64,000 nt of DNA from Deltaproteobacteria bacterium (GCA_020056965.1 JAGVGT010000047.1:1-64000); one strand, 5' to 3'; positions 44,163-52,305 are shown, counted from the first letter of the stretch. Program-made: numbers and translations. The notes: generated from the letters alone by a model not told the origin.

Positions 44163-44996
44163 TCACCACCCCGCCGCCAGACGCCCCCGCAGTTCCGCCA
44201 GCAATCCCGGGTCGGGGCTGAAGGGCAGTTCCGGCAACTCGGGCATCACCAGGCGCAGCTCCTCGCCGAAAGGGGTGGCGGCAACGTTGCGGTTATACAC
44301 CTCGACCATCAGCCGTTCCAGGTTGACGGTATCCATAATGTTGTAAGCCAGCAGGGTTTCCAGCGCCCGCCGCTGGCCGGTCCGCCGGTACATCTGCCAG
44401 AGCAGCACCGCCGCGTAGCCATCCACCCCGGTCAAATCACCCCGATCCAGCCCCAAGCGGATTTCACACTTTTTGAGGCCGCCCTTGAAGCCCAGCCCGG
44501 CCAGCAGATAGCGCAGGTCGAGATGGGCGATCTTCAGAGTGATGCCGAACTGTTTCTCGATGACCGGCACATCGAAGGACTTGCCGCTGTAAGTGATCAG
44601 CACATCGTATTCGCGCAGGGCCAGGGGCAGATCATCAAGGTTGTCGCCATGCACGAAGCAGCGGATGGCCCGGCCGTCGAAGATGGTGGCGGTGGTGATC
44701 CGGTTGGCGAAGGAGCCGTCGGTCTCGATGTCGAGATAGGCCGAGACCGCCCGGAAGTGGGGAAAGATCCGCCAGTGCTCGCGGGCGGCCAGCTTTTCCA
44801 GAAACCAGCCGGGCCGGCAAGGCAGATGGGTCCGGGCCTCGGCCAGGCAGCCGGCCATATAAGCGCCCTGGGCCGGGGAAAGGTGGTCCGGGTAGGGCGC
44901 GGCCAGGTCGTCCCAATGGCGGATACCGCCCTGCCAGAGCCGCTCTTCGCTCTTGGGGCCGATCTTCTGGATCAGTTGAAAGGTGTTGGTCAGCAT
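44163..44996 (-). CDS. RNase-H-like exonuclease domain protein (YprB-like)
   Basis: 277 aa. An N-terminal helical part with a helix-hairpin-helix look (FQLIQKIGPKSEERLWQGGI) precedes a DnaQ/RNase H_2-type domain: AYLDIETDG (first acidic pair, about residue 87), VLITYSGKSFDVPVIEKQF, HLDLRYLLAG, and YNIMDTVNLERL with the last Asp. It should be a metal-dependent 3'-5' exonuclease of the YprB type. It converges on the IF-2-like gene across the palindromic element and has a repeat block upstream. Confidence 0.85.
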   Translation of the reverse strand: MLTNTFQLIQKIGPKSEERLWQGGIRHWDDLAAPYPDHLSPAQGAYMAGCLAEARTHLPCRPGWFLEKLAAREHWRIFPHFRAVSAYLDIETDGSFANRITTATIFDGRAIRCFVHGDNLDDLPLALREYDVLITYSGKSFDVPVIEKQFGITLKIAHLDLRYLLAGLGFKGGLKKCEIRLGLDRGDLTGVDGYAAVLLWQMYRRTGQRRALETLLAYNIMDTVNLERLMVEVYNRNVAATPFGEELRLVMPELPELPFSPDPGLLAELRGRLAAGW

Positions 44997-45015
44997 GGTT
45001 TCTCGGGGCTAGATT

Positions 45016-45130
45016 GGCACGGACAAGGACTTGCAAGGACAAACACCGACACGCACGGACCTACACGGACCGCCCCGTCATCTCCAAGTCCGTGCTGGTC
45101 GGTGCCAGTCCGTGTTCGTCCGTGTTTTTT
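45016..45130. repeat. CACGGAC/GTCCGTG repeat block (copy 1)
   Basis: Irregular units CACGGAC on the left and GTCCGTG on the right form a large imperfect hairpin of about 115 bp, ending in a T tract at 45124-45131. It fills the gap between the tpx stop and the exonuclease start. A related block lies inside a gene at 46002-46166. Confidence 0.75.
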
Positions 45131-45132
45131 TG

Positions 45133-45753
45133 TTACTTAACCAGTTTTCCCGCCTCGACAAAGGCCCTTTCCAGGTCGGGCAAATTGCTCAGTTCCGGCA
45201 CCACCTGGATGTACCGCACCACCCCGCCCGCGTCCACAAGGATCACGGCCCGGGCCAGCAGACGGGAACCCTCCAGCAGCAGTCCCACGGAGCGGCCAAG
45301 GGCGCCTTCCTTGTAGTCGGAGAGAAAATGGATGTCGGTCAGCTTGGCCTCCTTGGCGAAGCGGGCCTGGGCAAAGGGGGTGTCGCGGCTGATCGTGATC
45401 CGCTCGATGGCGGCCGGCATCTCCCTGCCTTGCTCGCCCAGGTAATGGCTCTGGGCCTCGCAGACCTTGGTGTCGATGGATGGGACGATGCTCAGGAACA
45501 GCACCTTGCCCCGCATCTGGGAGAGATCGACTTCTTCAAGGGTATTGGCGGCAATCAATCCGGTGGCCGGCAGCTGGTCGCCCACCGCAATGGCCGTGCC
45601 GAGCAGCTTTTGCTCGGCGCCGCGCATGGTCACAGCTGTTCCCGGCTCAACCGAACCGGTGTTGATTTTCATGGGGTTGGCGGTGGTCGCCGCACAGCCG
45701 GTCAGGATGGTCAGCAACAACAGCAGATAGGGAAGCAATTTTGAATTTTTCAT
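45133..45753 (-). CDS. tpx: Lipid-anchored thiol peroxidase lacking the resolving cysteine
   Basis: 206 aa from the ATG at 45753 (AAGGAG upstream); the GTG three codons earlier is too close to it. Lipobox LTGC gives Cys20. The Tpx fold is clear, with peroxidatic Cys98 in PSIDTKVCEAQ and the SRDTPFAQARF segment. Where classical Tpx has the resolving Cys (RFC), this protein has Ala133 (RFA), 35 residues on. It should reduce peroxides at the periplasmic membrane face as a 1-Cys enzyme that needs another thiol. Classical Tpx is about 165 aa and mostly soluble; the anchor and 60-residue N-terminal extension are unusual. Confidence 0.87.
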   Translation of the reverse strand: MKNSKLLPYLLLLLTILTGCAATTANPMKINTGSVEPGTAVTMRGAEQKLLGTAIAVGDQLPATGLIAANTLEEVDLSQMRGKVLFLSIVPSIDTKVCEAQSHYLGEQGREMPAAIERITISRDTPFAQARFAKEAKLTDIHFLSDYKEGALGRSVGLLLEGSRLLARAVILVDAGGVVRYIQVVPELSNLPDLERAFVEAGKLVK

Positions 45754-45830
45754 AAATGACACTCTCCTTGGTCAATTGATTAAGGCTGCCGGTAAAGTTT
45801 CTAATGGCAGAATGTCACTTCAAACAAATT

Positions 45831-46559
45831 TTAACCATTTTTTTTCCGCTGGCTGCTCCGGGTGCGATAAAGCCGTTCGGTGAAGCCGCCTTCTTCAGTG
45901 AAAGCCTTGGCCTGGGCGGCAATCTGGCGGTCTAAAAGGTGGCAGCAAAGATTAAGCAGCGAGAGAACGGCGTTGGCGACCAAGGCGCTGGCCGGCAGGG
46001 GCTTGCACGGACTAACAGCAGCCCTGGACGCACACGGACTAACCGCTAACACGGACTGGCACGGACCACCACGGACGGCCACGGACGGCCCAGCCGCCCC
46101 CAGGTCAGTGTTAGTCCGTGTCTGTCCGTGCAAGTCCGTGTTTTTTGCCTTTCCGTCCGTGTTTTCTTTAATCTTTTCCTCCCCCACCCAAGCCCGCACC
46201 GCCTCCACGCTGGCGCACCGCCGCGCCTTAAAGCGCAGCAAGGCCGGGTGCTCCGGCTCCCACTGCGGCAGTCCCCGCTGCCGCAAAAAATCCTCATAAT
46301 CCAAACGCAACTCTTCCAAGCTGGCCCGGGCCACATTGGTCAGTTTCAGTTCGCTCTTCTTGGAAGTCCCAGAGGCCTGGCTGCCTTCGGCAATGTTCTG
46401 CACCCCGGAGCGGGCCGCCTGGACCATCTGGTCGCGGGTGCGGCTCTTGCGGTCGATATAGAGTTCACAGAAGCGCACCGTCAGATCATAAATCAACTGG
46501 CCGATCTGAAAGCTCTTCAGCCGCCGGTAACCGCCATGTTTAGGGATCAGTTCGGTCAT
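45831..46559 (-). CDS. Four-helix-bundle protein (23S rRNA intervening-sequence type) with repeat insertion
   Basis: 242 aa, while the family is usually about 115-135 aa. Family signature at the start: KSFQIGQLIYDLTVRFCELYI, QMVQAARSGVQNIAEGSQA, SKKSELKLTNVARASLEEL, YEDFL. After about residue 131 comes an insertion (to about 186) encoded by the CACGGAC repeat block, read as TDLHGQTRTNTDLG and SPC-rich peptide. The last helix (ALVANAVLSLLNLCCHLLDRQIAAQ) follows after it, so the frame is kept. Its start overlaps the JAB-like gene stop by 4 bases. Function unknown; related genes are found in restriction-modification and accessory loci. Confidence 0.82.
   Translation of the reverse strand: MTELIPKHGGYRRLKSFQIGQLIYDLTVRFCELYIDRKSRTRDQMVQAARSGVQNIAEGSQASGTSKKSELKLTNVARASLEELRLDYEDFLRQRGLPQWEPEHPALLRFKARRCASVEAVRAWVGEEKIKENTDGKAKNTDLHGQTRTNTDLGAAGPSVAVRGGPCQSVLAVSPCASRAAVSPCKPLPASALVANAVLSLLNLCCHLLDRQIAAQAKAFTEEGGFTERLYRTRSSQRKKNG
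46002..46166. repeat. CACGGAC/GTCCGTG repeat block inside a gene (copy 2)
   Basis: At least five CACGGAC-type units on the left are answered by GTCCGTG units on the right, giving an imperfect 165-bp hairpin. It matches the intergenic block at 45016-45130 in its units but is read in frame as part of the four-helix-bundle protein. Length 165 is divisible by three. Confidence 0.75.
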
Positions 46560-47104
46560 GGGTTTGGTTTGGGGTAATAATTCCGTCCCGGTTCCTCGAT
46601 CTCGCGAAGATAGCCATTGGAGTAGTCAATCGGCCCGAAAACCCGCCGCCACTCCTTGAGAACTTTGTCCTGGTTCAGGGTAAGGTCGAGGCGTTTGCCT
46701 GGCGCTATCAAATAATCTTCCTTGATGGTCAACCTTCGCTCGCCACTGTCCAGGTTGAATCCCGAACAGCCTCGGCAACACTGCGTCGAATATAAGAGAA
46801 TGAGCGGTTCGGAAGTGATGCTGAACAGCGGCTTAGGATAACCATCGATACTTTGGGTGGAGGCATAGAAGCCGAGCACCTCCAGATCGAATTTGTCGGC
46901 CACCGCGCGGGCCTTGCTATAATGCTGCTCAATGCCGGTCCAGCGGTCAGCAAATTCATCCCATCGGCTGGTCTTGGCGCAAGGCAGGGCGGCGGACAAG
47001 CGTTCATTGCCCTTGCCCAAGAGATAGCCGAAGGCCTCAAGGGGATAAACATGCCAAGCGTGCTTGCCCAGCCTTACCAGCGATTCTCTGGAAATCAGTA
47101 ACAT
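46556..47104 (-). CDS. Degenerate JAB/MPN-like hypothetical protein
   Basis: 182 aa from the ATG at 47104 (GGAG upstream). It opens LLISRESLVRLGKHAWHVYPLEAFGYLLG, which recalls the start of JAB/Mov34 isopeptidases (ESL..L..HA...YP.E..G.L.G). Where the metal-binding HxH should follow, it has VLGFYASTQSIDGYP, so the metal site is lost and catalysis is unlikely. The C-terminus is beta-rich with a CCRGCSGF cluster. Its stop overlaps the start of the four-helix-bundle gene (4 bases), so the two form a coupled pair. The family call is inference. Confidence 0.55.
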   Translation of the reverse strand: MLLISRESLVRLGKHAWHVYPLEAFGYLLGKGNERLSAALPCAKTSRWDEFADRWTGIEQHYSKARAVADKFDLEVLGFYASTQSIDGYPKPLFSITSEPLILLYSTQCCRGCSGFNLDSGERRLTIKEDYLIAPGKRLDLTLNQDKVLKEWRRVFGPIDYSNGYLREIEEPGRNYYPKPNP

Positions 47105-47154
47105 GGTTGGCTCCGATGAAATGCCGGGCGAGGACCCAGGAGCATCCAAGGCTG

Positions 47155-47182
47155 CATTCCCACGGAGACCGTGGGAACGAGA
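47155..47182. repeat. Short CGTTCCCA-family palindrome
   Basis: TTCCCACGG / CCGTGGGAA around AGA at 47157-47177. A shorter relative of the triple palindrome at 25305-25410, placed between the BRO-N and JAB-like genes. Confidence 0.6.
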
Positions 47183-47221
47183 CTAATAGACGCCGTAGAA
47201 GAGCCGCGCGTCCCCAATGTT

Positions 47222-48070
47222 TTACTTTTTCCGAGGGGTTACCGCTTTCCTGTTTCCCGGCGGCAGAAAGTTGTTGTCCGTCACCACCTTTTTGCCGGTC
47301 TTGGCCTCCAGTTCACGCCGCGCCTTCTTGGCAATGGCGCCGCCTTTCTTGCCGACCTCTTTGTTTTCTTCCAGGCCGGTTGCCTCGACACTTTCGGCAA
47401 TCTGGCGGGTGGAGAGTTCCGCCAGGGCGGTAAAGATCAATTCGGCCTCGCTCATGTGGTCCCGGAGGTTCTGGGTCTGCAACCCCTTGAGCGATTTGTG
47501 CTCCTTGACCGACACCCCCGACCACTCCTGGTGAATGAGATTGGTAAGGATGGCATACTCCTCTTCCTTGGTTACCTCGTGGTCCTGCCAGTAGTCGGTG
47601 AGTTTGTTGCGGGTCTCTTGCCCCATCATCCGCTGCTGGATCCATTTTTCGCTGCGGCCATGCTGTTGCCAGAACTCCCGCGCCCGATCCAGGGAGCGCG
47701 CCGGGTCGGCCATGTCCTGCAGGCGTTCGTGGCCGACCTTGGCCAGCCAGAGTTTGAGCGGCTCGGCCTTGGGACTGGGCACGGATTGGATCAGGCGGAG
47801 TAGTGTTTCAGAATCGGCAACATCGGTCAGGTATTTTTTACCGTCCGCAGCTGCCATCTTCAGTCGGTTACATTTTGTAACCGACTCGCTGCCTTCTTTG
47901 TTCAAGCGGTTCTTCAAGACCTTCCAGTAATTTCTCGCGGCTTGATAGTCCGGCTGTTGAATCAATGCCTGGACGATATCCACCACCGAGAAGTACCAGG
48001 TTTCGGCCTCCTCGTCATAGTGGCGACGAATCTGTTTGTCTTCAAAAACAGCTAAGGATTTTTCCGGCAT
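47222..48070 (-). CDS. BRO-N domain protein (phage antirepressor-like)
   Basis: 282 aa from the ATG at 48070, which has a perfect AGGAGGAACC upstream. The N-terminal BRO-N domain shows VFEDKQIRRHYDEEAETWYFSVVDIVQALI, YWKVLKNRL and YLTDVADSETLLRLIQSVPS. The C-terminal part (DRAREFWQQHGRSEKWIQQRMMGQETRNKLTDYW) is found in chromosomal antirepressor-like proteins that often lie in restriction-modification or defence loci. It likely binds DNA. It follows the RhuM gene by 61 bases, which hold a dispersed repeat. Confidence 0.82.
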   Translation of the reverse strand: MPEKSLAVFEDKQIRRHYDEEAETWYFSVVDIVQALIQQPDYQAARNYWKVLKNRLNKEGSESVTKCNRLKMAAADGKKYLTDVADSETLLRLIQSVPSPKAEPLKLWLAKVGHERLQDMADPARSLDRAREFWQQHGRSEKWIQQRMMGQETRNKLTDYWQDHEVTKEEEYAILTNLIHQEWSGVSVKEHKSLKGLQTQNLRDHMSEAELIFTALAELSTRQIAESVEATGLEENKEVGKKGGAIAKKARRELEAKTGKKVVTDNNFLPPGNRKAVTPRKK

Positions 48071-48081
48071 GGTTCCTCCTG

Positions 48082-48119
48082 ACTCATCCGGCGCAATTCG
48101 CAGGCTCATTGCGCCCTAC
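48082..48119. repeat. Dispersed GTAGGGCG...CCGGATGAGT repeat (copy 2)
   Basis: Reverse-complement relative of the element at 4848-4887, with a shared GTAGGGCG beginning and GCGCCGGATGAGT end. It sits between the rhuM stop and the ribosome site of the BRO-N gene. Confidence 0.7.
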
Positions 48120-48130
48120 TTGCTGCTCGA

Positions 48131-49180
48131 TCACCTTGGCCCCCTAACCTTGTTGCTCTTGCCGACCGGAAACTGCTTCACCATCTGGTCAAAGTCACTA
48201 CCGTTCGGGGCCAGTTCTTCAATCTGCCGCTGGTGGTACTGTTCGTATTCGTTTGCCGCTCGCTGCTGGGCTAGCTCATGGGAGATTGTCCCGGCATGGG
48301 TCAGAATGTCGCGGTCGTTGATATTCAGGAAGGCGTCCAGCTTTTTGGTCCAATCGCTCATGTGCATGGGGATGCGGCGCATGGCCTGACCTTCGGCGAA
48401 GATCAGGTATTGCTCGGCCAGGTTGTTCAAGGCCCGGAGTTCGTCTTCGGCCAGATAGTTCTTGGCGATGCCGACATCCTGCTTGCGCGGCTTGGCCCCG
48501 CGCCACGAGGTCAGCCCCATGTTGGGTTTTTCGGCATCGGCGCGGGCATGGATGATCTCGGCGGCGGTCTGGCCGGTGATGGCCCAATGCATCTTGTTCT
48601 GTACGGTCTTGAAGAAGGTGAGGCTGATATCCAGGGTGGGGTCGTAATCGATACTGGTGGCGTAGATGTCGGTGATCTTCTGGTAGAAGCGCCGCTCCGA
48701 GGTGCGGATGTCCTGGATGCGGCGGGTCAGCTCTTCGAAATAATCGAAGGGCTGCTGCGGGTTCTTCAGTCGCTCGTCATCAAGGACAAAGCCCTTGACG
48801 ATGTACTCCTTCAAGCGCTGGGTGGCCCAGATGCGAAAGCGGGTGGCGACCTGGCTCTTGACTCGGTAGCCGACCGAGATGATCATGTCTAGGTTGAAGA
48901 AATCAAGCTGGCGGCGCACCGCCCGGCTACCCTCCTGGCGAACTGTTAAGAATTTCTTAATAGTTGCCTCGGGCTGAAGCTCGCCCTCCTCGTAGATGTT
49001 GCGGATGTGCATGCTGATATTGGGCACCGAGGTCTGAAACAACTCGGCCAGCGACTGCTGCGACAACCAGACGGTCTCTTCCTCCAAGCGCACCTCGATC
49101 TTGATGCGGCCATCCTCGGTCTTATAGACCAGGAATTGGCCCTTGCCAGGTATGGAGGTGGTGGGAAGCTGTTCACTCAT
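48131..49180 (-). CDS. RhuM-family protein
   Basis: 349 aa, the usual size. Signatures: KIEVRLEEETVWLSQQSLAELF, SVPNISMHIRNIYEEGEL, FFNLDMIISVGYRVKSQVATRFRIWATQRLKEYIVKGF and the C-terminal LNNLAEQYLIFAEGQAMRR. The first part is a helix-turn-helix-like DNA-binding region. RhuM was first named in a Salmonella pathogenicity island, but most copies sit near type I restriction-modification genes; the biochemical role is unknown. An upstream 25-codon frame overlaps its start by 8 bases. Confidence 0.9.
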   Translation of the reverse strand: MSEQLPTTSIPGKGQFLVYKTEDGRIKIEVRLEEETVWLSQQSLAELFQTSVPNISMHIRNIYEEGELQPEATIKKFLTVRQEGSRAVRRQLDFFNLDMIISVGYRVKSQVATRFRIWATQRLKEYIVKGFVLDDERLKNPQQPFDYFEELTRRIQDIRTSERRFYQKITDIYATSIDYDPTLDISLTFFKTVQNKMHWAITGQTAAEIIHARADAEKPNMGLTSWRGAKPRKQDVGIAKNYLAEDELRALNNLAEQYLIFAEGQAMRRIPMHMSDWTKKLDAFLNINDRDILTHAGTISHELAQQRAANEYEQYHQRQIEELAPNGSDFDQMVKQFPVGKSNKVRGPR

Positions 49181-49250
49181 TGGAAGTTATCTCCCGGTTG
49201 AGGAATTCGAGGGCGATTTCCACGGCGCGTTTGGGGATCAGTGCGGTCAT
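49173..49250 (-). other. 25-codon open frame overlapping the rhuM start
   Basis: Encodes MTALIPKRAVEIALEFL and a few more residues, ending 8 bases inside rhuM. The first codons and the DNA before them closely resemble the start of the four-helix-bundle gene at 46559 (MTELIPK). It may be a truncated remnant of a similar gene, or a leader peptide coupled to rhuM. Confidence 0.45.
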
Positions 49251-49279
49251 GGTTTGGCTTGGTTTGAGCAGAAAGTGGT

Positions 49280-51640
49280 TTACCCCAATACCGCGACCAA
49301 CTCACCAATTACCTTCAACTCGCCACTCTGGCTCTCGTCAAGCACTATTGGCTCATATCCTTGGGATGTTGTGTCCGGGTGCAGAATGATTGATGCATGT
49401 CGCCATGTGCCATCCGGCAGAGCTACTTTAGTGCTTTCGTAGACCTTGACTGTGTAGTGGCCGCCAGTATCGGTGTCGGAAATTTCGCGGTGTTGGACTA
49501 GAACTACCTTACTCTGTCGTGTACCGCCTGGGTCTTCTCGAAAGAGGCACCAAGCGCCGTTAGGAATGCGGCGGTTCATTGATTCGCCGACTACCTGAAT
49601 TACGAATAGGCCGGGCCGGGGGCGAAAGATATCTGGGAGTTCGACCCAATCGATATCTGAGACTTGTTGCTCATCCCTGAACTGGCCAGCTGCCGCCTTA
49701 AGATCGTGCAACGGTACGCAGTTCTCATAGGGCTTCACCTCTTCTGGCTGTAGACGGCGGAATGGCAGAATAACCGCTTCCTGCTTGTCTTCAGGGGCTG
49801 GAGCTGTCTCAGAAATTTGATCGCAAATAGGTTTTGATATAATCCTATTTGCAAAGAACTGCCTTGTTTCTTCATCAACAAAGTAGACGTAGCATCCCTT
49901 TTGACCGCGAGTCATCAGCGTTCGGTAGGTGTTCTTAATAATGGCATCGAGGCGAGTATTGGCTTTTGCTGGGTCTTTTTTAATCAAGCCCTTGCACCCA
50001 GAGATTGATTTGTCTGTGCTGGCGCGCTCGCTTGGCTGTGAGATGACCTTGCCATTCCGAACAATGAGGTCTGGACCAACGATCACGCCAATATAGTCTA
50101 CCTCCAAGCCCTGACAGGTGTGAATGCAACCAACCTCGTTGACTGAATTTGGCTTGATAATCCAGGCCTGGCCATCGCTATCAAGATTCCAAGTAGCCTT
50201 GTAACTACCGATGACAATGTCTTTCATCGACGAATCTTTCTTGCTGATCCACTTCCAGCAGTAGCCGGCAACCATACGGGCTTTGTTCTTCGCCTTGTTC
50301 TTGTGCCGGATCAGTTCATGCAGTTCGGCGGGGCTGTCAACGACCCGGAAATCATAGTCCCTTGTTTCCATCGTCTCGTTTGCTGTTTCCCTGATCTGCA
50401 GGGTGTTATCGAGCCATGCTAAATAGCCATCAGAACCATTACAGCGGAACTGTGATTCCAGGTTAAGTTCGGTAACCTCTGCTTTCATTTCAGCTGCCCA
50501 ACGGCGGATTTCTTCTTTGTCACCGATGTCTTTCAGGGTCACCTTTTGATCTTCGTCGATAAAAAATACACTGAGTTTGCTGGCCTTAATAATTTCCTTG
50601 ATCTGGTTTTCCCCAAGGTGGCTGAACATCCCTGATTTTTCGTTAAGTCGATGCGCTTCATCGACAATCAGACAGTCGAAACTGTTTGGCGGCACAGCAT
50701 GGAAGGAGCCAGAACCGGAGAACATGTTTGAAATGTGCGTTCTTGTGAACGCTCCTGTGAGCTTGGCTTCATACACCAGGCGGGGAGCCGAGTTGCGGGT
50801 TACGTATTTTGCAACATTTTGACGCTCGGTTAGAGCCACAAGCAAATTTATTGCCACGACTGACTTGCCGGTTCCTGGGCCACCCTCGACAATCAGCACC
50901 TCCTTCTTTTTTTCAGAAGATTTTTTCGCCAGCCGAAGGGCCATCTCAAAGACGACCTTCTGGTCATCAATCAAAACAAACTCATCATTGCCTTTAAGCA
51001 TGGATAGGAGCTGGTCGGCAAGGTTCTTGGACGGCTTGATCTTCCCGTGGTCAATACGGTACATGATCTGATCCTTGTCGCCGTATTTGACGTTGGCCTT
51101 GATGAACTGCTGCAGTTTAAGGGCGTCTTTTTTTAGAAAGAGTGGCGCATTACGGATGTGCTCACTGTAGAACTCATTGGTGATTACATCGTCTTCTTCG
51201 TAATTATGAAGATATGCGCAGGGGTATAGCTGGATTTTTTCCTCCTGCACAGTCTGGTTAAAGTCTTCCAGCAGGCGCTTGTATGACCACGCCTGGTAGG
51301 AGGGATGGAGAGTCTCGCGTGCTCCGTGCATGAATTGTGTGATGACGATGGCGTCGCTTGTAGTTATCTGGGCCTGCTGCCACTGCTTGAGTTCGATCAG
51401 TATCGCCGAATCACGCTGGTGATGATCCTTGCCAGTCAGGATGAAGTCGATGCGTTTTGAAGACTGTGGCAGGTGATATTCAATGGCAACCCCTGCGTCA
51501 TGCGGAATTTCGTCATCTTGTAACACTCGATCCATATACTGCAGGGAGTTTATCCAAGAATTTATTTCTGATCTACCGGTATTCCTTCCAGTGACTGATT
51601 TGTAGGCGTCATAAATGATATTGCCGATATCATTCGTCAT
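49280..51640 (-). CDS. Fusion of PD-(D/E)XK nuclease, DUF2075 helicase and LexA-like S24 protease domains
   Basis: 786 aa from the ATG at 51640. N-terminal nuclease-like domain with D65 and E83-x-K85 (RIDFILTG ... ILIELKQW). Schlafen/DUF2075-type helicase core with Walker A at 253-260 (GGPGTGKS) and Walker B at 324-330 (LIVDEAH). C-terminal S24 domain: Ala651-Gly652 (LKAAAGQF), Ser687 (VVGESMNRRI), Lys732 (TVKVYES). The Gly-to-Ser distance of 35 equals that of UmuD, so self-cleavage is plausible. The gene is visibly poorer in GC than its surroundings. A MazG-like gene lies 106 bases upstream on the same strand. A phage-defence or DNA-damage-triggered role is inferred. Confidence 0.85.
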   Translation of the reverse strand: MTNDIGNIIYDAYKSVTGRNTGRSEINSWINSLQYMDRVLQDDEIPHDAGVAIEYHLPQSSKRIDFILTGKDHHQRDSAILIELKQWQQAQITTSDAIVITQFMHGARETLHPSYQAWSYKRLLEDFNQTVQEEKIQLYPCAYLHNYEEDDVITNEFYSEHIRNAPLFLKKDALKLQQFIKANVKYGDKDQIMYRIDHGKIKPSKNLADQLLSMLKGNDEFVLIDDQKVVFEMALRLAKKSSEKKKEVLIVEGGPGTGKSVVAINLLVALTERQNVAKYVTRNSAPRLVYEAKLTGAFTRTHISNMFSGSGSFHAVPPNSFDCLIVDEAHRLNEKSGMFSHLGENQIKEIIKASKLSVFFIDEDQKVTLKDIGDKEEIRRWAAEMKAEVTELNLESQFRCNGSDGYLAWLDNTLQIRETANETMETRDYDFRVVDSPAELHELIRHKNKAKNKARMVAGYCWKWISKKDSSMKDIVIGSYKATWNLDSDGQAWIIKPNSVNEVGCIHTCQGLEVDYIGVIVGPDLIVRNGKVISQPSERASTDKSISGCKGLIKKDPAKANTRLDAIIKNTYRTLMTRGQKGCYVYFVDEETRQFFANRIISKPICDQISETAPAPEDKQEAVILPFRRLQPEEVKPYENCVPLHDLKAAAGQFRDEQQVSDIDWVELPDIFRPRPGLFVIQVVGESMNRRIPNGAWCLFREDPGGTRQSKVVLVQHREISDTDTGGHYTVKVYESTKVALPDGTWRHASIILHPDTTSQGYEPIVLDESQSGELKVIGELVAVLG

Positions 51641-51746
51641 GACGTCTTCTTTGAATTTTGCCTTCGTGGAAGAATAGACAATCAAAATTGACTGCTCCGA
51701 AAGAATGGGGAAAGATTTATTGGCACGGCTGGTGCCGTGCGATGAC

Positions 51747-52100
51747 TTACAGGTCGGTATACTTTTTGGCAGAACCACGCACCTTGTCCGCCGGGTACTT
51801 GGCCTGGTTAACCTCTAGCTTTTCGTACGCCGCCATGAGCGGATTTACCCCAAGCCTATCCGCCAGTCTGGTCAGATAGATCAGGACATCGGCGATCTCC
51901 TCCTTCACCTGCTGCAGTTTTTTAGGAACCAGGGCAGAACTCTGTTCCTCTGTCAACCACTGGAAATGCTCCATGATTTCCGAAGCCTCAACCGATAGGG
52001 CCATGGCGAGGTTCTTGGGGGAGTGGAACTGGTCCCAGTCCCTGTCGGCGGCAAATTCCCGCAAGCGGATGGTAAGATCATTAAGGGATTGCTTTGACAT
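51747..52100 (-). CDS. MazG-like nucleotide pyrophosphohydrolase
   Basis: 117 aa, the size of the dCTPase/MazG-like group. The metal-binding pattern is ALSVEASEIMEHFQWL followed by KEEIADVLIYLTRLADRLG (ExxE ... ExxD). It hydrolyses nucleoside triphosphates to monophosphates; members clear odd or damaged nucleotides or deplete dNTPs. It precedes the helicase-S24 fusion gene with a 106-base gap, and a MazG-like plus DUF2075 helicase pairing is seen in many bacteria, so they likely act together. Confidence 0.9.
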   Translation of the reverse strand: MSKQSLNDLTIRLREFAADRDWDQFHSPKNLAMALSVEASEIMEHFQWLTEEQSSALVPKKLQQVKEEIADVLIYLTRLADRLGVNPLMAAYEKLEVNQAKYPADKVRGSAKKYTDL

Positions 52101-52305
52101 CAGTGCACCATTGATTTGTGTGACTCTTGCGCAACACGCTCTTCCTGTCTGGAGCCTTAAGTAAGGGTAGAGATGCCACGAACATCGCTATCCAGCCTCG
52201 GATTTTATCATCGTTCCAACGCTACGTCGCTTCGGGTTGGTTTTATTCGCCCATCGGTGTTCTGTCAATCCGATACGGCTGATCCGGCAAGACAAAGGCA
52301 GAGAA

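Noticed and set aside
46002-46166. CACGGAC units as a CRISPR or tandem-repeat array
   Set aside because: The units are short, irregularly spaced and arranged as a large inverted repeat.
46128-46577. 149-codon plus-strand frame opposite the four-helix-bundle gene
   Set aside because: Antisense of a recognised protein; it contains only read-through of the repeat block.
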